From contig JACDEU010000002.1 in assembly GCA_013816245.1 (NCBI GenBank), forward strand, positions 101,289 through 165,288: 64,000 nt of DNA, written 5' to 3'. Below the pieces are notes generated by a model, which saw only the letters and a list, made by a program, of their open reading frames with translations, did no database searches and was not told the origin of the DNA. Source of the stretch: Actinomycetota bacterium. GTDB lineage: Bacteria; Actinomycetota; Thermoleophilia; Gaiellales; Gaiellaceae. How positions within the stretch are numbered: the stretch's first letter is position 1; every line of letters begins with the position of its first letter. A program made the position numbers and the translations under genes. This document shows, piece by piece, positions 26,497-34,633 of the stretch.

Positions 26497-27355
26497 CGGT
26501 GCGGCCCTCCTCGGGGGCAGGTGCCTCCGCGGCCGGTGACTCTGCGACTGGTTCCTCGCCGGGCGACACCTGCTCGTAGTCGCCCTCTGGCGTCGTCTCT
26601 GCCGTCGGTTCGGCGGGAGTCTCCGACGCGGCGCCGTTCGTTGCCGGAGGCGGAGCGAAGTCGGCGGGAGTTGCCTTCTGCTGCCCCGCTGCGATTCCGT
26701 CGGCGATCGCACGCACGATCAGGTCGCAGGACCGGATTGCGTCGTCGTTGCCGGGGATCACGTAGTCGGCCTCGTCTGGATCGCAGTTCGTGTCGACGAG
26801 CGCCACGACAGGCAGGTTGAGCCGCTTCGCCTCGCGCACCGCGAGCTGCTCCTTCCGGAGGTCGACGATGAAGATGGCGTCGGGCTGACGCTTCATGTCG
26901 GCCACGCCGCCGAGGTTCTCTTCGAGCTTCTCGAGCTCGCCGAGCATCGAGATACGCTCCTTCGCCGGTAGGAGGTCGAGCTGGCCTTCCTCCTTCAACC
27001 GGCGCAGCTCGTGCAACCGGTCGATGCGGTCGGAGATCGTGCGCCAGTTCGTCAAGAGCCCACCGAGCCAGCGATGGTTGACGTACGGCATGTTGACGCG
27101 CTTCGCCTGCTCCTCGACGGCGCCCTGGCTCTGCTTCTTGGTGCCGACGAAGAGGATCGAGCCTCCACGCTCCGCGATGTTGCGGGCGAATTCGTGTGCT
27201 TCTTCCAGCAGCTGGAGGGTCTTCTGCAGGTCGATGATGTAGATGCCGCCCCGCTCGGTGAAGATGAAGCGGCGCATCTTTGGGTTCCAGCGTCGCGTCT
27301 GGTGGCCGAAGTGAACTCCAGCCTCCAGCAGCTCGCGCATAGAGACGACGGACAT
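26489..27355 (-). CDS. rpsB: 30S ribosomal protein S2
   Basis: 288 residues. Core 1-230 is canonical ([20 protein letters not shown], then [20 protein letters not shown]). The C-terminal tail (about 235-288) is an acidic, Pro/Ala/Glu-rich extension typical of actinobacterial S2. AAAGGGG lies before the ATG. Leads the operon tsf-pyrH-frr-uppS-cdsA-dxr-rseP. Confidence 0.97.
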   Translation of the reverse strand: MSVVSMRELLEAGVHFGHQTRRWNPKMRRFIFTERGGIYIIDLQKTLQLLEEAHEFARNIAERGGSILFVGTKKQSQGAVEEQAKRVNMPYVNHRWLGGLLTNWRTISDRIDRLHELRRLKEEGQLDLLPAKERISMLGELEKLEENLGGVADMKRQPDAIFIVDLRKEQLAVREAKRLNLPVVALVDTNCDPDEADYVIPGNDDAIRSCDLIVRAIADGIAAGQQKATPADFAPPPATNGAASETPAEPTAETTPEGDYEQVSPGEEPVAESPAAEAPAPEEGRTGG

Positions 27356-27486
27356 CGGGATCAGGTCCCCTTTCTGGTTAGTTGTCAGTGCTTCCGGCGG
27401 GCCTGGCTGGAACCGACGTGGAACGCCGGCACCGCCACCCAGGTGAACCGCCGGGTCGGGTGCGAAAAACCGCTGTATCTTAGCGA

Positions 27487-28386
27487 CTACGTCTCGGATC
27501 GGGCGCGCGCGAGGGCTGCAGTCAGATCCGGGGGCAGCGGCGACTCCACGTCCACGCGCTCGTCCCTGAAGGGGTGCGGAAAGGAGAGCCGGCCGGCGTG
27601 GAGGAACTGCCGGTCGAGCTCGAGCTCACGGGGACGGCCGTAGACCGGATCTCCCGCAACCGGGAGGTCGATCGCGGCGAGGTGGACGCGGATCTGGTGG
27701 GTCCGACCCGTTTCGAGCCGGACGTCGAGTAGCGAATGACGCGGGAGGAGCTCCCTGACCTCGAAGTGAGTGACCGCCTCGCGGGGCGTGTCGGTGTCGA
27801 GCGAATGTCGCAGCGCATCGCGCCGGTCGCGGCCGATCGGCGCTTCGATCCGGCCGCTGCGAGAGCGTGGACGCCCCACGACGAGCGCGACGTAGTGACG
27901 GTCGAGCTCGTGACCCCGCACGAGCTTCTGGAGTCGGCTGTGCGCCTCCTCCGAGCGCGCGACCACCATCAGCCCCGATGTGTCACGGTCGAGACGGTGC
28001 ACGATGCCGGGCCGGTCGGCGTCGCCCCCGGCCACGTCGTGTTCGAGCAGCCCGTGAACGAGTGTCCCGGTCGCATGCCCGGGCGCTGGATGAACGACGA
28101 GGCCGGCGGGCTTGTCGACGACCACGAGGTCGTCGTCCTCGTAGGCGATGCGGAGATCCATCGACTCGGGGATGAGCTCCGCGACCTGGTGCAGCTCCGG
28201 CGGCTCGAACTCGACCTCTTCGCCGCCTACGAGCTTCCGGCTCTTCGCGATCGGCTTCCCGTCGACCATCACCGCCTGTGCTTCGAGCAGGCGTTCGGCC
28301 ACGCTTCGCGAGCCGACCTCCGGCAGCGACGCGAGAAAGCGGTCGAGCCGCTCGCCCGCCGCCTCGTCAGGGACGCGGAGTTTCAC
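27487..28386 (-). CDS. rluD: Pseudouridine synthase, RluD family
   Basis: 299 residues. An S4 RNA-binding domain (about 1-75) is followed by the catalytic domain with [18 protein letters not shown] (catalytic Asp) and the [14 protein letters not shown] motif. Modifies uridines in 23S rRNA, probably those of helix 69. The GTG at 28386 starts inside the end of lspA (20-bp overlap); the lspA-rluD pairing is common. Confidence 0.92.
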   Translation of the reverse strand: MKLRVPDEAAGERLDRFLASLPEVGSRSVAERLLEAQAVMVDGKPIAKSRKLVGGEEVEFEPPELHQVAELIPESMDLRIAYEDDDLVVVDKPAGLVVHPAPGHATGTLVHGLLEHDVAGGDADRPGIVHRLDRDTSGLMVVARSEEAHSRLQKLVRGHELDRHYVALVVGRPRSRSGRIEAPIGRDRRDALRHSLDTDTPREAVTHFEVRELLPRHSLLDVRLETGRTHQIRVHLAAIDLPVAGDPVYGRPRELELDRQFLHAGRLSFPHPFRDERVDVESPLPPDLTAALARARSET

Positions 28387-28915
28387 GCACGCGCTGCGGC
28401 CGGCCGGCATTCCGGTCGGACGCCACCAACGCGAGCAACAGAGCCGCGACACCGACGACGATGAACGTGTCCGCGAGGTTGAAAGCCGGCCAGTAGCGGA
28501 AGTCGAGGAAGTCCGTGACGTGGCCCAGCCTCACGCGGTCGAGGAGGTTGGATACGCTGCCCCCGCTCACAAGACCGAGCGCGACCGGCAAGACGGGATG
28601 GCGGGATCCCGACCGGGCGAAGAAGTAGAGCATCCACGCGACGGCGAGCGCGGTCAGCAGGATCACGAGCGACGTCGCCTGGGCAAAGAGGCCGAAGGCG
28701 ATCCCCGAGTTCGTGACGTGGTGGATCGAGAACGGGCCCGCGACGTAGACCTGGTCGTTGTAGTCGAGCCGGCTCGTGACGATCGACTTCGTCAGCTGGT
28801 CTGCACCGAGTGCGGCGAGCGCGACCGAGCCGAGGCTCAGCCACTGCGGCCAGCCCGCGCCGAACCGGCGCTCGGCGACCGAGATCGGCGTCAGCCCATC
28901 CGTGGTCGAGCCCAT
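28367..28915 (-). CDS. lspA: Lipoprotein signal peptidase
   Basis: 182 residues, four membrane helices. Cleaves prolipoprotein signal peptides at the lipid-modified Cys. Catalytic Asp motifs SNLLDRVRLGHVTDFLDF and FNLADTFIVVG are intact, as is FSIHHVTNSGIAFG. Start uncertain: the ATG at 28915 or a GTG at 28942, both shortly after the dksA-type gene. Confidence 0.93.
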   Translation of the reverse strand: MGSTTDGLTPISVAERRFGAGWPQWLSLGSVALAALGADQLTKSIVTSRLDYNDQVYVAGPFSIHHVTNSGIAFGLFAQATSLVILLTALAVAWMLYFFARSGSRHPVLPVALGLVSGGSVSNLLDRVRLGHVTDFLDFRYWPAFNLADTFIVVGVAALLLALVASDRNAGRPQRVRETPRP

Positions 28916-28950
28916 GCGGATGTCGGCGGGTCGCGTCGTCACCCGCTCGG

Positions 28951-29316
28951 TCAACGACGTTCCAGATCGCGTTGGCAGTCGATGCAGAGCGTCGCCCAGG
29001 GAAGCGCCTCGAGGCGCTCCTCCGGAATCTGCTTGCCGCAGTTCGAGCACGTCCCGTACGTGCCCTCCTCGATGCGCTTCAGCGCGGCCTCGATCGCCGC
29101 CAGGACGTGCTCGGAGTTCTCCTCGAGGGTGTAGTCGAGCTCCCGCTCATAGGTCTCGGTGGCGGTATCGGCCGGATGGTTGTCGTACGCCGACTCCTCC
29201 CCCGCGTCGTCGCTGAGCGTGCCGGCAGTCTCCTCGCGAAGGTTCTCGAGCGCCGCCTGAACCCGAGTGCGCTCCTCGAGCAGCGCCTCGCGGAATCGAT
29301 CGCTATCGATGGTCAC
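28951..29316 (-). CDS. TraR/DksA-type zinc-finger protein
   Basis: 121 residues. An N-terminal coiled-coil (DRFREALLEERTRVQAALEN, then ATETYERELDYTLEENSEHV) is followed by the zinc finger CSNC-x15-PWATLCIDC. Such proteins bind the RNA polymerase secondary channel or act as DNA-binding regulators. The coiled-coil tip here has no obvious pair of Asp, so DksA-like ppGpp action is unproven. GTG at 29316 overlaps the stop of the DUF167 gene by 4 bp (GTGA). Confidence 0.88.
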   Translation of the reverse strand: MTIDSDRFREALLEERTRVQAALENLREETAGTLSDDAGEESAYDNHPADTATETYERELDYTLEENSEHVLAAIEAALKRIEEGTYGTCSNCGKQIPEERLEALPWATLCIDCQRDLERR

Positions 29317-29609
29317 GATGCGCGCTCCTTTCCGGTCGCCGCAGTCAGGCGCCGCTCGATCTGGGAGAGGCCGAGGCCGGTCAGTCGGACGATCTCGTCC
29401 CGTGCGCCGTGACCCGAAACGAGCGTCATCGCGTCCCGCGGAAGGGCGAGAGTCTCTGCGAGAAGTCGGACGACCGCATCGTTCGCCCGCCAGTCCTCCG
29501 CCGGCGCTGCGACACGTACCTTCCACGGGTCACCGTGGCGACCGACGACGCCCCCGCGTGTCGCACCCGGCGAGACGCGGAGCCTCAGCCGCGTGGAAAG
29601 GGCCTCCAT
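29313..29609 (-). CDS. DUF167 (YggU) family protein
   Basis: 98 residues, the normal size for the family. RLRVSPGATRGGVVGRHGDP and VRVAAPAEDWRANDAVVRLL followed by LVSGHGARDEIVRLTGL match the YggU fold; function unknown in bacteria. It sits between divIVA and the DksA-type gene in the division cluster, a common actinobacterial location near yggT and sepF. Confidence 0.85.
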   Translation of the reverse strand: MEALSTRLRLRVSPGATRGGVVGRHGDPWKVRVAAPAEDWRANDAVVRLLAETLALPRDAMTLVSGHGARDEIVRLTGLGLSQIERRLTAATGKERAS

Positions 29610-29630
29610 GCAGGGAGTCTAGCTTCGAGT

Positions 29631-30065
29631 CTAGGCCGCTTCGACCTCGGCCGGCGGCTGTTCGTCGACGAGGGCGAGTGCCGACTGCAGGAGCGCGCGC
29701 ATGCGACGCACCTCGACCAGCAATCGGTCATGGTCGCCGCGCGCGGCGCGGGTGATCGACCGAGCCTCGGACCGGGCCTCCTCGACGATCAGGTCGGCCT
29801 CCCTGCGAGCCTGGTCCTTGAGTGTGACCGCCGCCTTTTCCGCGGACACCAGTGTCGTTCGCAACAACCCTTCGAGCTCGCGGTAACGCACGAGGTCGTC
29901 TTCGAGCTGTTCGACCTTGTCCGCAAGATCGGCGCGCTCGCGCCAGACGTCTTCGAAGCTGGCGGCGATCTCGTCGAACAACTCGTCGATCGCCTCTTTC
30001 TTGTAACCGCCGATGAAGCTTTTTCCGGGTTTGACGTGTCGGATCTCGACGGGAGTGAGTGTCAT
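29631..30065 (-). CDS. divIVA: DivIVA/Wag31-family protein
   Basis: 144 residues. The N-terminal membrane-binding DivIVA domain (LTPVEIRHVKPGKSFIGGYK) is followed by long coiled coils (about 38-135). DivIVA marks curved membrane and steers polar growth or septation in actinobacteria. It is shorter than mycobacterial Wag31 (about 260 residues). Downstream of sepF and yggT. Confidence 0.9.
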   Translation of the reverse strand: MTLTPVEIRHVKPGKSFIGGYKKEAIDELFDEIAASFEDVWRERADLADKVEQLEDDLVRYRELEGLLRTTLVSAEKAAVTLKDQARREADLIVEEARSEARSITRAARGDHDRLLVEVRRMRALLQSALALVDEQPPAEVEAA

Positions 30066-30078
30066 GAGTCTCCCCCTT

Positions 30079-30363
30079 TCAATGCAGCCGGCTGAGGATG
30101 CCCGAGATGATGTAGAGGAACGCGACCCCGACGACCGGCGAAAGATCGAGCGGCCCGAAGGTTGGCAGGATCCGGCGCCAGAGCCGGAGATAGGGGTCGC
30201 AGACGTCGTAGAGAAATCGCTGGATCCTGTTCAGCCACACCGAGTACGGCAACCGCACCCACGAGGTGATGATGTAGGCCAGGATCAGAATCGAATAGAC
30301 GTAGATGAAGACCTGCACGAAGCTGACGACGCTGTCGACCGCGTCGTAAAGCAAGCCAAGCAT
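30079..30363 (-). CDS. yggT: YggT-family membrane protein
   Basis: 94 residues with two hydrophobic segments (VVSFVQVFIYVYSILILAYI and LSPVVGVAFLYIISGIL) around the conserved YLRLWRRILPTFGPLDLSP stretch. Commonly linked to sepF and divIVA; role in division or osmotic stress. The ATG at 30363 is preferred; another at 30378 would add five residues. A long inverted repeat separates it from sepF. Confidence 0.85.
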   Translation of the reverse strand: MLGLLYDAVDSVVSFVQVFIYVYSILILAYIITSWVRLPYSVWLNRIQRFLYDVCDPYLRLWRRILPTFGPLDLSPVVGVAFLYIISGILSRLH

Positions 30364-30408
30364 GGCAACGGAGGCCATTGCGCTTAGTTCGGCATGAAAC
30401 CGGGCGTT

Positions 30409-30503
30409 CCTAGTGCCCTTTCCAGTAATGCCGTCGAGTTTCTGGGTCGCGCCGCGTGATCGCGGGCCAGAAGCCCACATGTATTGCTGGAAAGGGCACT
30501 AGG
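30409..30503. repeat. 95-bp inverted repeat between sepF and yggT
   Basis: Arms 30409-30429 (CCTAGTGCCCTTTCCAGTAA and one more base) and 30483-30503 are complementary with one mismatch in 21. The 53-bp spacer contains a further TTCTGG/CCAGAA pairing. The right arm covers the sepF stop. Could be a MITE-like insertion or an attenuator. Confidence 0.8.
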
Positions 30504-31038
30504 CCTGGTTGAAGAAGCCGCCGCGCTCGAGCAGGCGGGCGCGCTCCTCGGCGGACACCTCGACATTTCGGGGCGTCAACAGGAAAACCTTGTCGGCGAC
30601 GCGCTGCATGCCCCCGTCGAGGGCGTAGGTCAGCCCGCTGGCGAAGTCGATCAGGCGCTTCGACAGATCCTGGTCGGAGCTCTGGAGGTTGAGGATCACC
30701 GGGATCGACTCCTTGAACTTGTCCGCGATCTGCTGCGCGTCGTTGAAGCTCCGGGGCACGACGAGATGGACGCGAACCGAAGCAGGCGACGGGACTGCGG
30801 CGACCCTGGGGCGCAGGACGGCCGTCCGATCGGCCGTTCGGTCATTCGACGGCTCGGGATCGGTCCAGTCGTCGAATTCCCTCTCCCGCCGGCGAGGCGC
30901 GAGCCGCCGAACGTTCGGACGTTCCGCATAGCTCCGCTGCAAGTCCTCGTCGGTGACGTAGGCGTCCTCGTCCCAGTCCTCCTCTTCGGCGATGCCGAAG
31001 TAGACGAGAGTCTTGTTCCACACATCCGCAAAGCCCAT
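30499..31038 (-). CDS. sepF: Cell-division protein SepF
   Basis: 179 residues. An N-terminal amphipathic membrane anchor (MGFADVWNKTLVYFGIAEEE) is followed by a linker and the SepF dimerisation/FtsZ-binding domain (about 85-165, with VPRSFNDAQQIADKFKESIP and LIDFASGLTYALDGGMQRV). In actinobacteria SepF is the main FtsZ membrane anchor. Start chosen at the ATG preceding the anchor. Follows yggS. Confidence 0.94.
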   Translation of the reverse strand: MGFADVWNKTLVYFGIAEEEDWDEDAYVTDEDLQRSYAERPNVRRLAPRRREREFDDWTDPEPSNDRTADRTAVLRPRVAAVPSPASVRVHLVVPRSFNDAQQIADKFKESIPVILNLQSSDQDLSKRLIDFASGLTYALDGGMQRVADKVFLLTPRNVEVSAEERARLLERGGFFNQA

Positions 31039-31051
31039 GTCGCGCGAAATG

Positions 31052-31645
31052 TTACTCCCCGTACAGGATTGAGCCCACGCGGACGAGGGTTGCTCCCTCC
31101 TCCGCGGCGACCCTGTAGTCCTGGCTCGTCCCCATGGACAGCTCGCGCAGGCCATGCTCCTCGGCGAGCTCGCGCAGGCGCCGGAAGTACGGCCGCGATG
31201 CCTCCGGGTCGCCGGTCGCGGGAGGCATCGTCATCAGGCCGCGCACGTCCGCGTGGGACGAGAGGAACGCCGGCAGCTCGTCGGGCTCGATCCCGGACTT
31301 CGACGCCTCCCCTGCGAGGTTGACCTCGACGAGGGCCGGGACACTCAGCCGGCGAGCCGCGGACTCGGACTCGAGCGAGTGCACGAGCTCGCAGGTGCGA
31401 TTGACGACCTTCACCTTGTTCGACTGGAGGTGGCCGATGAAATGCCACCGAAACGCGTCGCCGTGCTCGGCGTGTTTGCGCTCGAGGTCCTGCGCGCGGT
31501 TCTCTCCTACGACCTCGATGCCCGCTTCGGCGAGAAGGCCCATGTCGGCCGGCGAGACGTACTTCGTCGCTGCGACGACGGTGACCGCCTCACCGACCTC
31601 TCCTCGGATGCGTTCGTAGTTCGCCCGGATGGTCTCAGGCGACAT
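31052..31645 (-). CDS. yggS: PLP homeostasis protein, YggS/PROSC family
   Basis: 197 residues. Binds pyridoxal phosphate on the Lys of VVAATKYVSP (about residue 28) in an alanine-racemase-like barrel; no catalytic partner. WHFIGHLQSNK and SMGTSQDYRVAAEEGATLVR are standard. Part of the conserved pgeF-yggS-sepF order. Confidence 0.95.
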   Translation of the reverse strand: MSPETIRANYERIRGEVGEAVTVVAATKYVSPADMGLLAEAGIEVVGENRAQDLERKHAEHGDAFRWHFIGHLQSNKVKVVNRTCELVHSLESESAARRLSVPALVEVNLAGEASKSGIEPDELPAFLSSHADVRGLMTMPPATGDPEASRPYFRRLRELAEEHGLRELSMGTSQDYRVAAEEGATLVRVGSILYGE

Positions 31646-32342
31646 GACCGATCACTCCTTGCCGCCCGGTGATCCGGCCGTCACGCCGGTGCGAGAAGAA
31701 ACGTTCCGGATCGCAGGCGGTGCACATGTCGAGACGTTCGATCGAAACGACTCCCGCGTCCCGCAACACGCGCTCGGCTGCGAACCAGAGATCGAGGTTG
31801 CGTCCGCGCAGAGCACCGCTCCCGAAACGTGCGCGATACGCGTCGGCGATCTCGTCGCCCACTTCGTAGCAGCAGGGACCAATCCCGGGCCCGACCGCAG
31901 CGGCAACGCGTCCGCCGAGTGCAGCGACTCCCGCTTCGAGGATCCCCGCGAGCACACCGAGCCGACCGGCGTGGAGGAGTGCCAGCCCAGGGCTTCCGTT
32001 CTGTCGCACGAGGGCGACCGGCAGGCAATCGGCGGAGAGCGCGAGCATCGGCACGCCTTGCTGGTCCGACCACAGACCGTCGCCGTCACGGCCACGCTCG
32101 CCCGGCTCCGCCCGGTTCACAACTGCAGAGTGCATCTGACGGTTCATCGCAAGCCCCTCCGCCTCTACCCCGATCGCCTCGCAGAGCCGCCGGCGGTTCT
32201 CGTCCACGCTCTCGGGCTCGTCGTGCGTGCGCAGACCGAGATTGAGGGACTCGAATGCCCCGAGGCTCACCCCTCCAAGACGCGTGGAGAAGGCGACCGC
32301 GTACGGGCCTCCCGTATCCCACGGGATGAGGGTGGCGCTCAC
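31635..32342 (-). CDS. pgeF: Peptidoglycan editing factor / polyphenol oxidase-like (YfiH)
   Basis: 235 residues. Cu/Zn-type site formed by His and Cys: QMHSAVV, SADCLPVAL, HAGRLGVLAGI and GPCCYEVGDEI are intact. Described as removing misincorporated residues from peptidoglycan precursors, or as a purine nucleoside phosphorylase. GTG start overlaps the cca stop by 4 bp. Confidence 0.9.
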   Translation of the reverse strand: MSATLIPWDTGGPYAVAFSTRLGGVSLGAFESLNLGLRTHDEPESVDENRRRLCEAIGVEAEGLAMNRQMHSAVVNRAEPGERGRDGDGLWSDQQGVPMLALSADCLPVALVRQNGSPGLALLHAGRLGVLAGILEAGVAALGGRVAAAVGPGIGPCCYEVGDEIADAYRARFGSGALRGRNLDLWFAAERVLRDAGVVSIERLDMCTACDPERFFSHRRDGRITGRQGVIGHVA

Positions 32343-33691
32343 GCGCGTTGGGCTCGCGCCCGCTCGAGCAACTCGTCGCGTGTGTTGAGGGCAGGATCCT
32401 CGACCACCGCGTCCAGCAGCGTCTCCAGCGTCTTTCCGATGGCGGGGCCCTCCTTGTAGCCGAGTGCGATCAGATCTGCCCCGTCGACGGCGAGATCGGT
32501 CAAGCGGTGTGGTTGCACACGCTCCTGCTCGAGCAGACCGCGCAGCCTCGCGACCGCATCGAGCTCGGCTTTCGAGACCTGCTTTCCATGTAGGTCCGCT
32601 TCTTTGTGTGCGACGAGGTCGAATGCGAGCTCGTCACCGTGCTCGCGGAGGAAGCGACGCGCGAACAGGTCATCGATGTCTTCCAGCGGAAATGAGTGCG
32701 CACGCACGAGCCGCGTGACGTAGGCGCGCAGGCGCGTCGGATAGCGAAGCCGGCGTAGCACTCCCGAGGCGAGCTCGGCGCCGCGCTCCGCGTGTCTCCC
32801 GTTGGACTGCGGCTTCCCCAGATCGTGCAGGAGCGCGCCGAGCCGCACCATGAGCGGTGCGTTCGCGTCCGCGGCCGCCTGGACCACTGCGAAGATGTGT
32901 TCGTCGAGCGGCAGATGCTGGCGCTCGCTGTTTTGCTCGAAGCCGAGCGTGGCGCCGAACTCGGGAAGAAGCGCAGTGAGTACGCCGGTGTCTCGCGCAA
33001 GGCGGAGCGCTTTCGCAGGCTCGCGGCCGAGCAGCAACTTCGAGAGCTCTCCCATGCCGTCGGCGTGGAGGCCGCCGCCAACGCGCTCACCGGAGACGAG
33101 CTTGACGCTCTCCGCCGCCTCGCGCATCTCGTGCAGAGTGTCCTCGGTCGGCTCCAGGCCGAGCTGGGAGACGAGGCGGAGGCCGCGCACCAGCCGCAGG
33201 GGATCCTCGGCGAAGCTCCGCGGGCGAACGGTGCGGAGAATGCGGTTCTTCAGGTCGTCGGCACCGTGGAACGGGTCGACGGTCTCGCCCGTGGAGAGTC
33301 GCTTCGCCATCGCGTTCACGGTGAAGTCGCGGCGGGCCATGTCGTCCTCGATGGAGATGTTCGGGTCGGCGACGATCTCGAAGTCGTGACGAGCCGGGCC
33401 CGTGCTGCGCTCGGCGCGTGGCGGAGCGAACTCGATTCCCGCGGGTGCCAGGGCGCGTACCCCGCGGTCCTTCGGATAGAGACGCGCACCGACTTGCCGG
33501 CCCGCGACCTCCAGGTCCTCCACCCTGCCGTGTCGCTCGAGCGCTGCGCGGAGGCCGTCGTAGTCGACGCCGGGCACGACGAAGTCGGCGTCTTTCGACT
33601 CGATGCCGAGCTGCTCGTCCCGCACGGCGCCGCCGACGAGGTACGCGTCGAGGCCCAGGCCCCGCACGAAGTCCTCGATTGTCTTGTGCAC
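32339..33691 (-). CDS. cca: CCA tRNA nucleotidyltransferase with HD domain
   Basis: 450 residues. The class II nucleotidyltransferase head has YLVGGAVRDEQLGIESKDAD (metal Asp pair), the flexible-loop motif ARRDFTVNAMA, and EDPLRLVRGLR. The C-terminal half is an HD domain (LGALLHDLGKPQS, and further His/Asp). Adds CCA to tRNA 3' ends, consistent with the tRNA-Pro here lacking encoded CCA. The GTG at 33691 is chosen because upstream frame is antisense to ridA/hisB-like. 2-bp gap from ridA. Confidence 0.9.
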   Translation of the reverse strand: MHKTIEDFVRGLGLDAYLVGGAVRDEQLGIESKDADFVVPGVDYDGLRAALERHGRVEDLEVAGRQVGARLYPKDRGVRALAPAGIEFAPPRAERSTGPARHDFEIVADPNISIEDDMARRDFTVNAMAKRLSTGETVDPFHGADDLKNRILRTVRPRSFAEDPLRLVRGLRLVSQLGLEPTEDTLHEMREAAESVKLVSGERVGGGLHADGMGELSKLLLGREPAKALRLARDTGVLTALLPEFGATLGFEQNSERQHLPLDEHIFAVVQAAADANAPLMVRLGALLHDLGKPQSNGRHAERGAELASGVLRRLRYPTRLRAYVTRLVRAHSFPLEDIDDLFARRFLREHGDELAFDLVAHKEADLHGKQVSKAELDAVARLRGLLEQERVQPHRLTDLAVDGADLIALGYKEGPAIGKTLETLLDAVVEDPALNTRDELLERARAQRA

Positions 33692-33693
33692 GG

Positions 33694-34077
33694 CTAGCTC
33701 AGCGCGATTGCCTCGATCTCGACGAGCGCGCCGGATGGGAGCTTGGCGACCTCGACGGTCGAGCGGGCAGGCGGTTGGTCGCCCACCTTCGTTGCGTACA
33801 CCTCGTTCATGCCCTGGAAGTCGTCCAGGTTCTGGAGGAAGACGGTCGTCTTGACGAGGCGGTCGAGGCCACTTCCTGCTGCCTCGAGGATCGCACCGAG
33901 ATTTGCGAGAGCCTGCTCGGTCTGCTCCTGAATCGTCTCGCCCGCGATCTCCTTGTCTCCCGGCTTCAGGGCGACCTGCCCGGCAACGAAGACGAACCCG
34001 TTTGTCTTGATCGCCTGAGAGTACGGCGCGCCCTGAAACGGTGCCGGCGCGGCCTCGGTGCGTACGACCTCTTTCAT
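33694..34077 (-). CDS. ridA: RidA-family enamine/imine deaminase
   Basis: 127 residues. APYSQAIKTNGFVFVAGQVA, QTEQALANLGAILEAAG and the catalytic-site Arg in PARSTVEVAKLPSGALVEIE match RidA, which hydrolyses reactive 2-aminoacrylate-type intermediates. Start overlaps the HisB-like stop by 4 bp (ATGA). Confidence 0.93.
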   Translation of the reverse strand: MKEVVRTEAAPAPFQGAPYSQAIKTNGFVFVAGQVALKPGDKEIAGETIQEQTEQALANLGAILEAAGSGLDRLVKTTVFLQNLDDFQGMNEVYATKVGDQPPARSTVEVAKLPSGALVEIEAIALS

Positions 34078-34604
34078 TCGTCTCTCCTCCTTCGTGGACG
34101 GCAGGCCTGCGCGAGTGCGACTCCGAGCGCCTTGAAGATCGCCTCGAGGACGTGTTGCGTGTCCTTCCCCTCGACGAGCCGCACGTGCAGCGTGAGACCG
34201 GATGTTTGAGCAAGTTCCTCCAGGAAGCGAGCGGCCAGGTCCCCTGCCAGCCCCGCGATCCGGGCCTGCGAAAGATCGACGTTCGAGACGAGGAGCGGCC
34301 GCCCAGAGGCTTCGAGCGCCACGTGCGCGAGCGCCTCGTCGGCCGGCACGACAGCCGAGCCGTGACCCCGCGCGCCGTCGGCACGGAGCGGGTCGTTCAG
34401 GGCTTCGCCGAGCGAGCGCGCGGCCGTCGTGATCTCCATCTCGGCAGAGCCCGGCTCGACTTCGAGGGCAAGGTCGAACGACGCATAGAAGGCCAGCGTC
34501 GTCAGCAGGTGGTCGAGCACCGGCAAGCCGGTCGCGACGTTCGTCTCGCCGCGCCCGCCAACCTTGACCCGCGCGCTTGCGCGGCCCTGTCCGGTCGCAG
34601 CCAT
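34074..34604 (-). CDS. HisB-like (imidazoleglycerol-phosphate dehydratase fold) protein with lost active site
   Basis: 176 residues. The fold is recognisable from RGETNVATGLPVLDHLL, LGEALNDPL, PADEALAHVALEASGRP and the EGKDTQHVLEAIFKALGVAL end. But the Mn-binding HHTVED motif of HisB is replaced by ITTAARS; the His of ATHGGF reads AFYASF; and NDHH reads DTQH. It therefore cannot be a normal dehydratase. It sits between murA and ridA, not in a his operon. Possibly a repurposed sugar-phosphate or regulatory protein; role unknown. Confidence 0.75.
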   Translation of the reverse strand: MAATGQGRASARVKVGGRGETNVATGLPVLDHLLTTLAFYASFDLALEVEPGSAEMEITTAARSLGEALNDPLRADGARGHGSAVVPADEALAHVALEASGRPLLVSNVDLSQARIAGLAGDLAARFLEELAQTSGLTLHVRLVEGKDTQHVLEAIFKALGVALAQACRPRRRRDE

Positions 34605-34633
34605 GGTGAGGGAGCGTACCCGGTTGCCTGGCG

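Noticed and set aside
33692..34384. N-terminal extension of the cca reading frame to 34384
   Set aside because: The extension is antisense-like, Arg/Ser-rich and overlaps ridA and the HisB-like gene, which are clearly coding in another frame.
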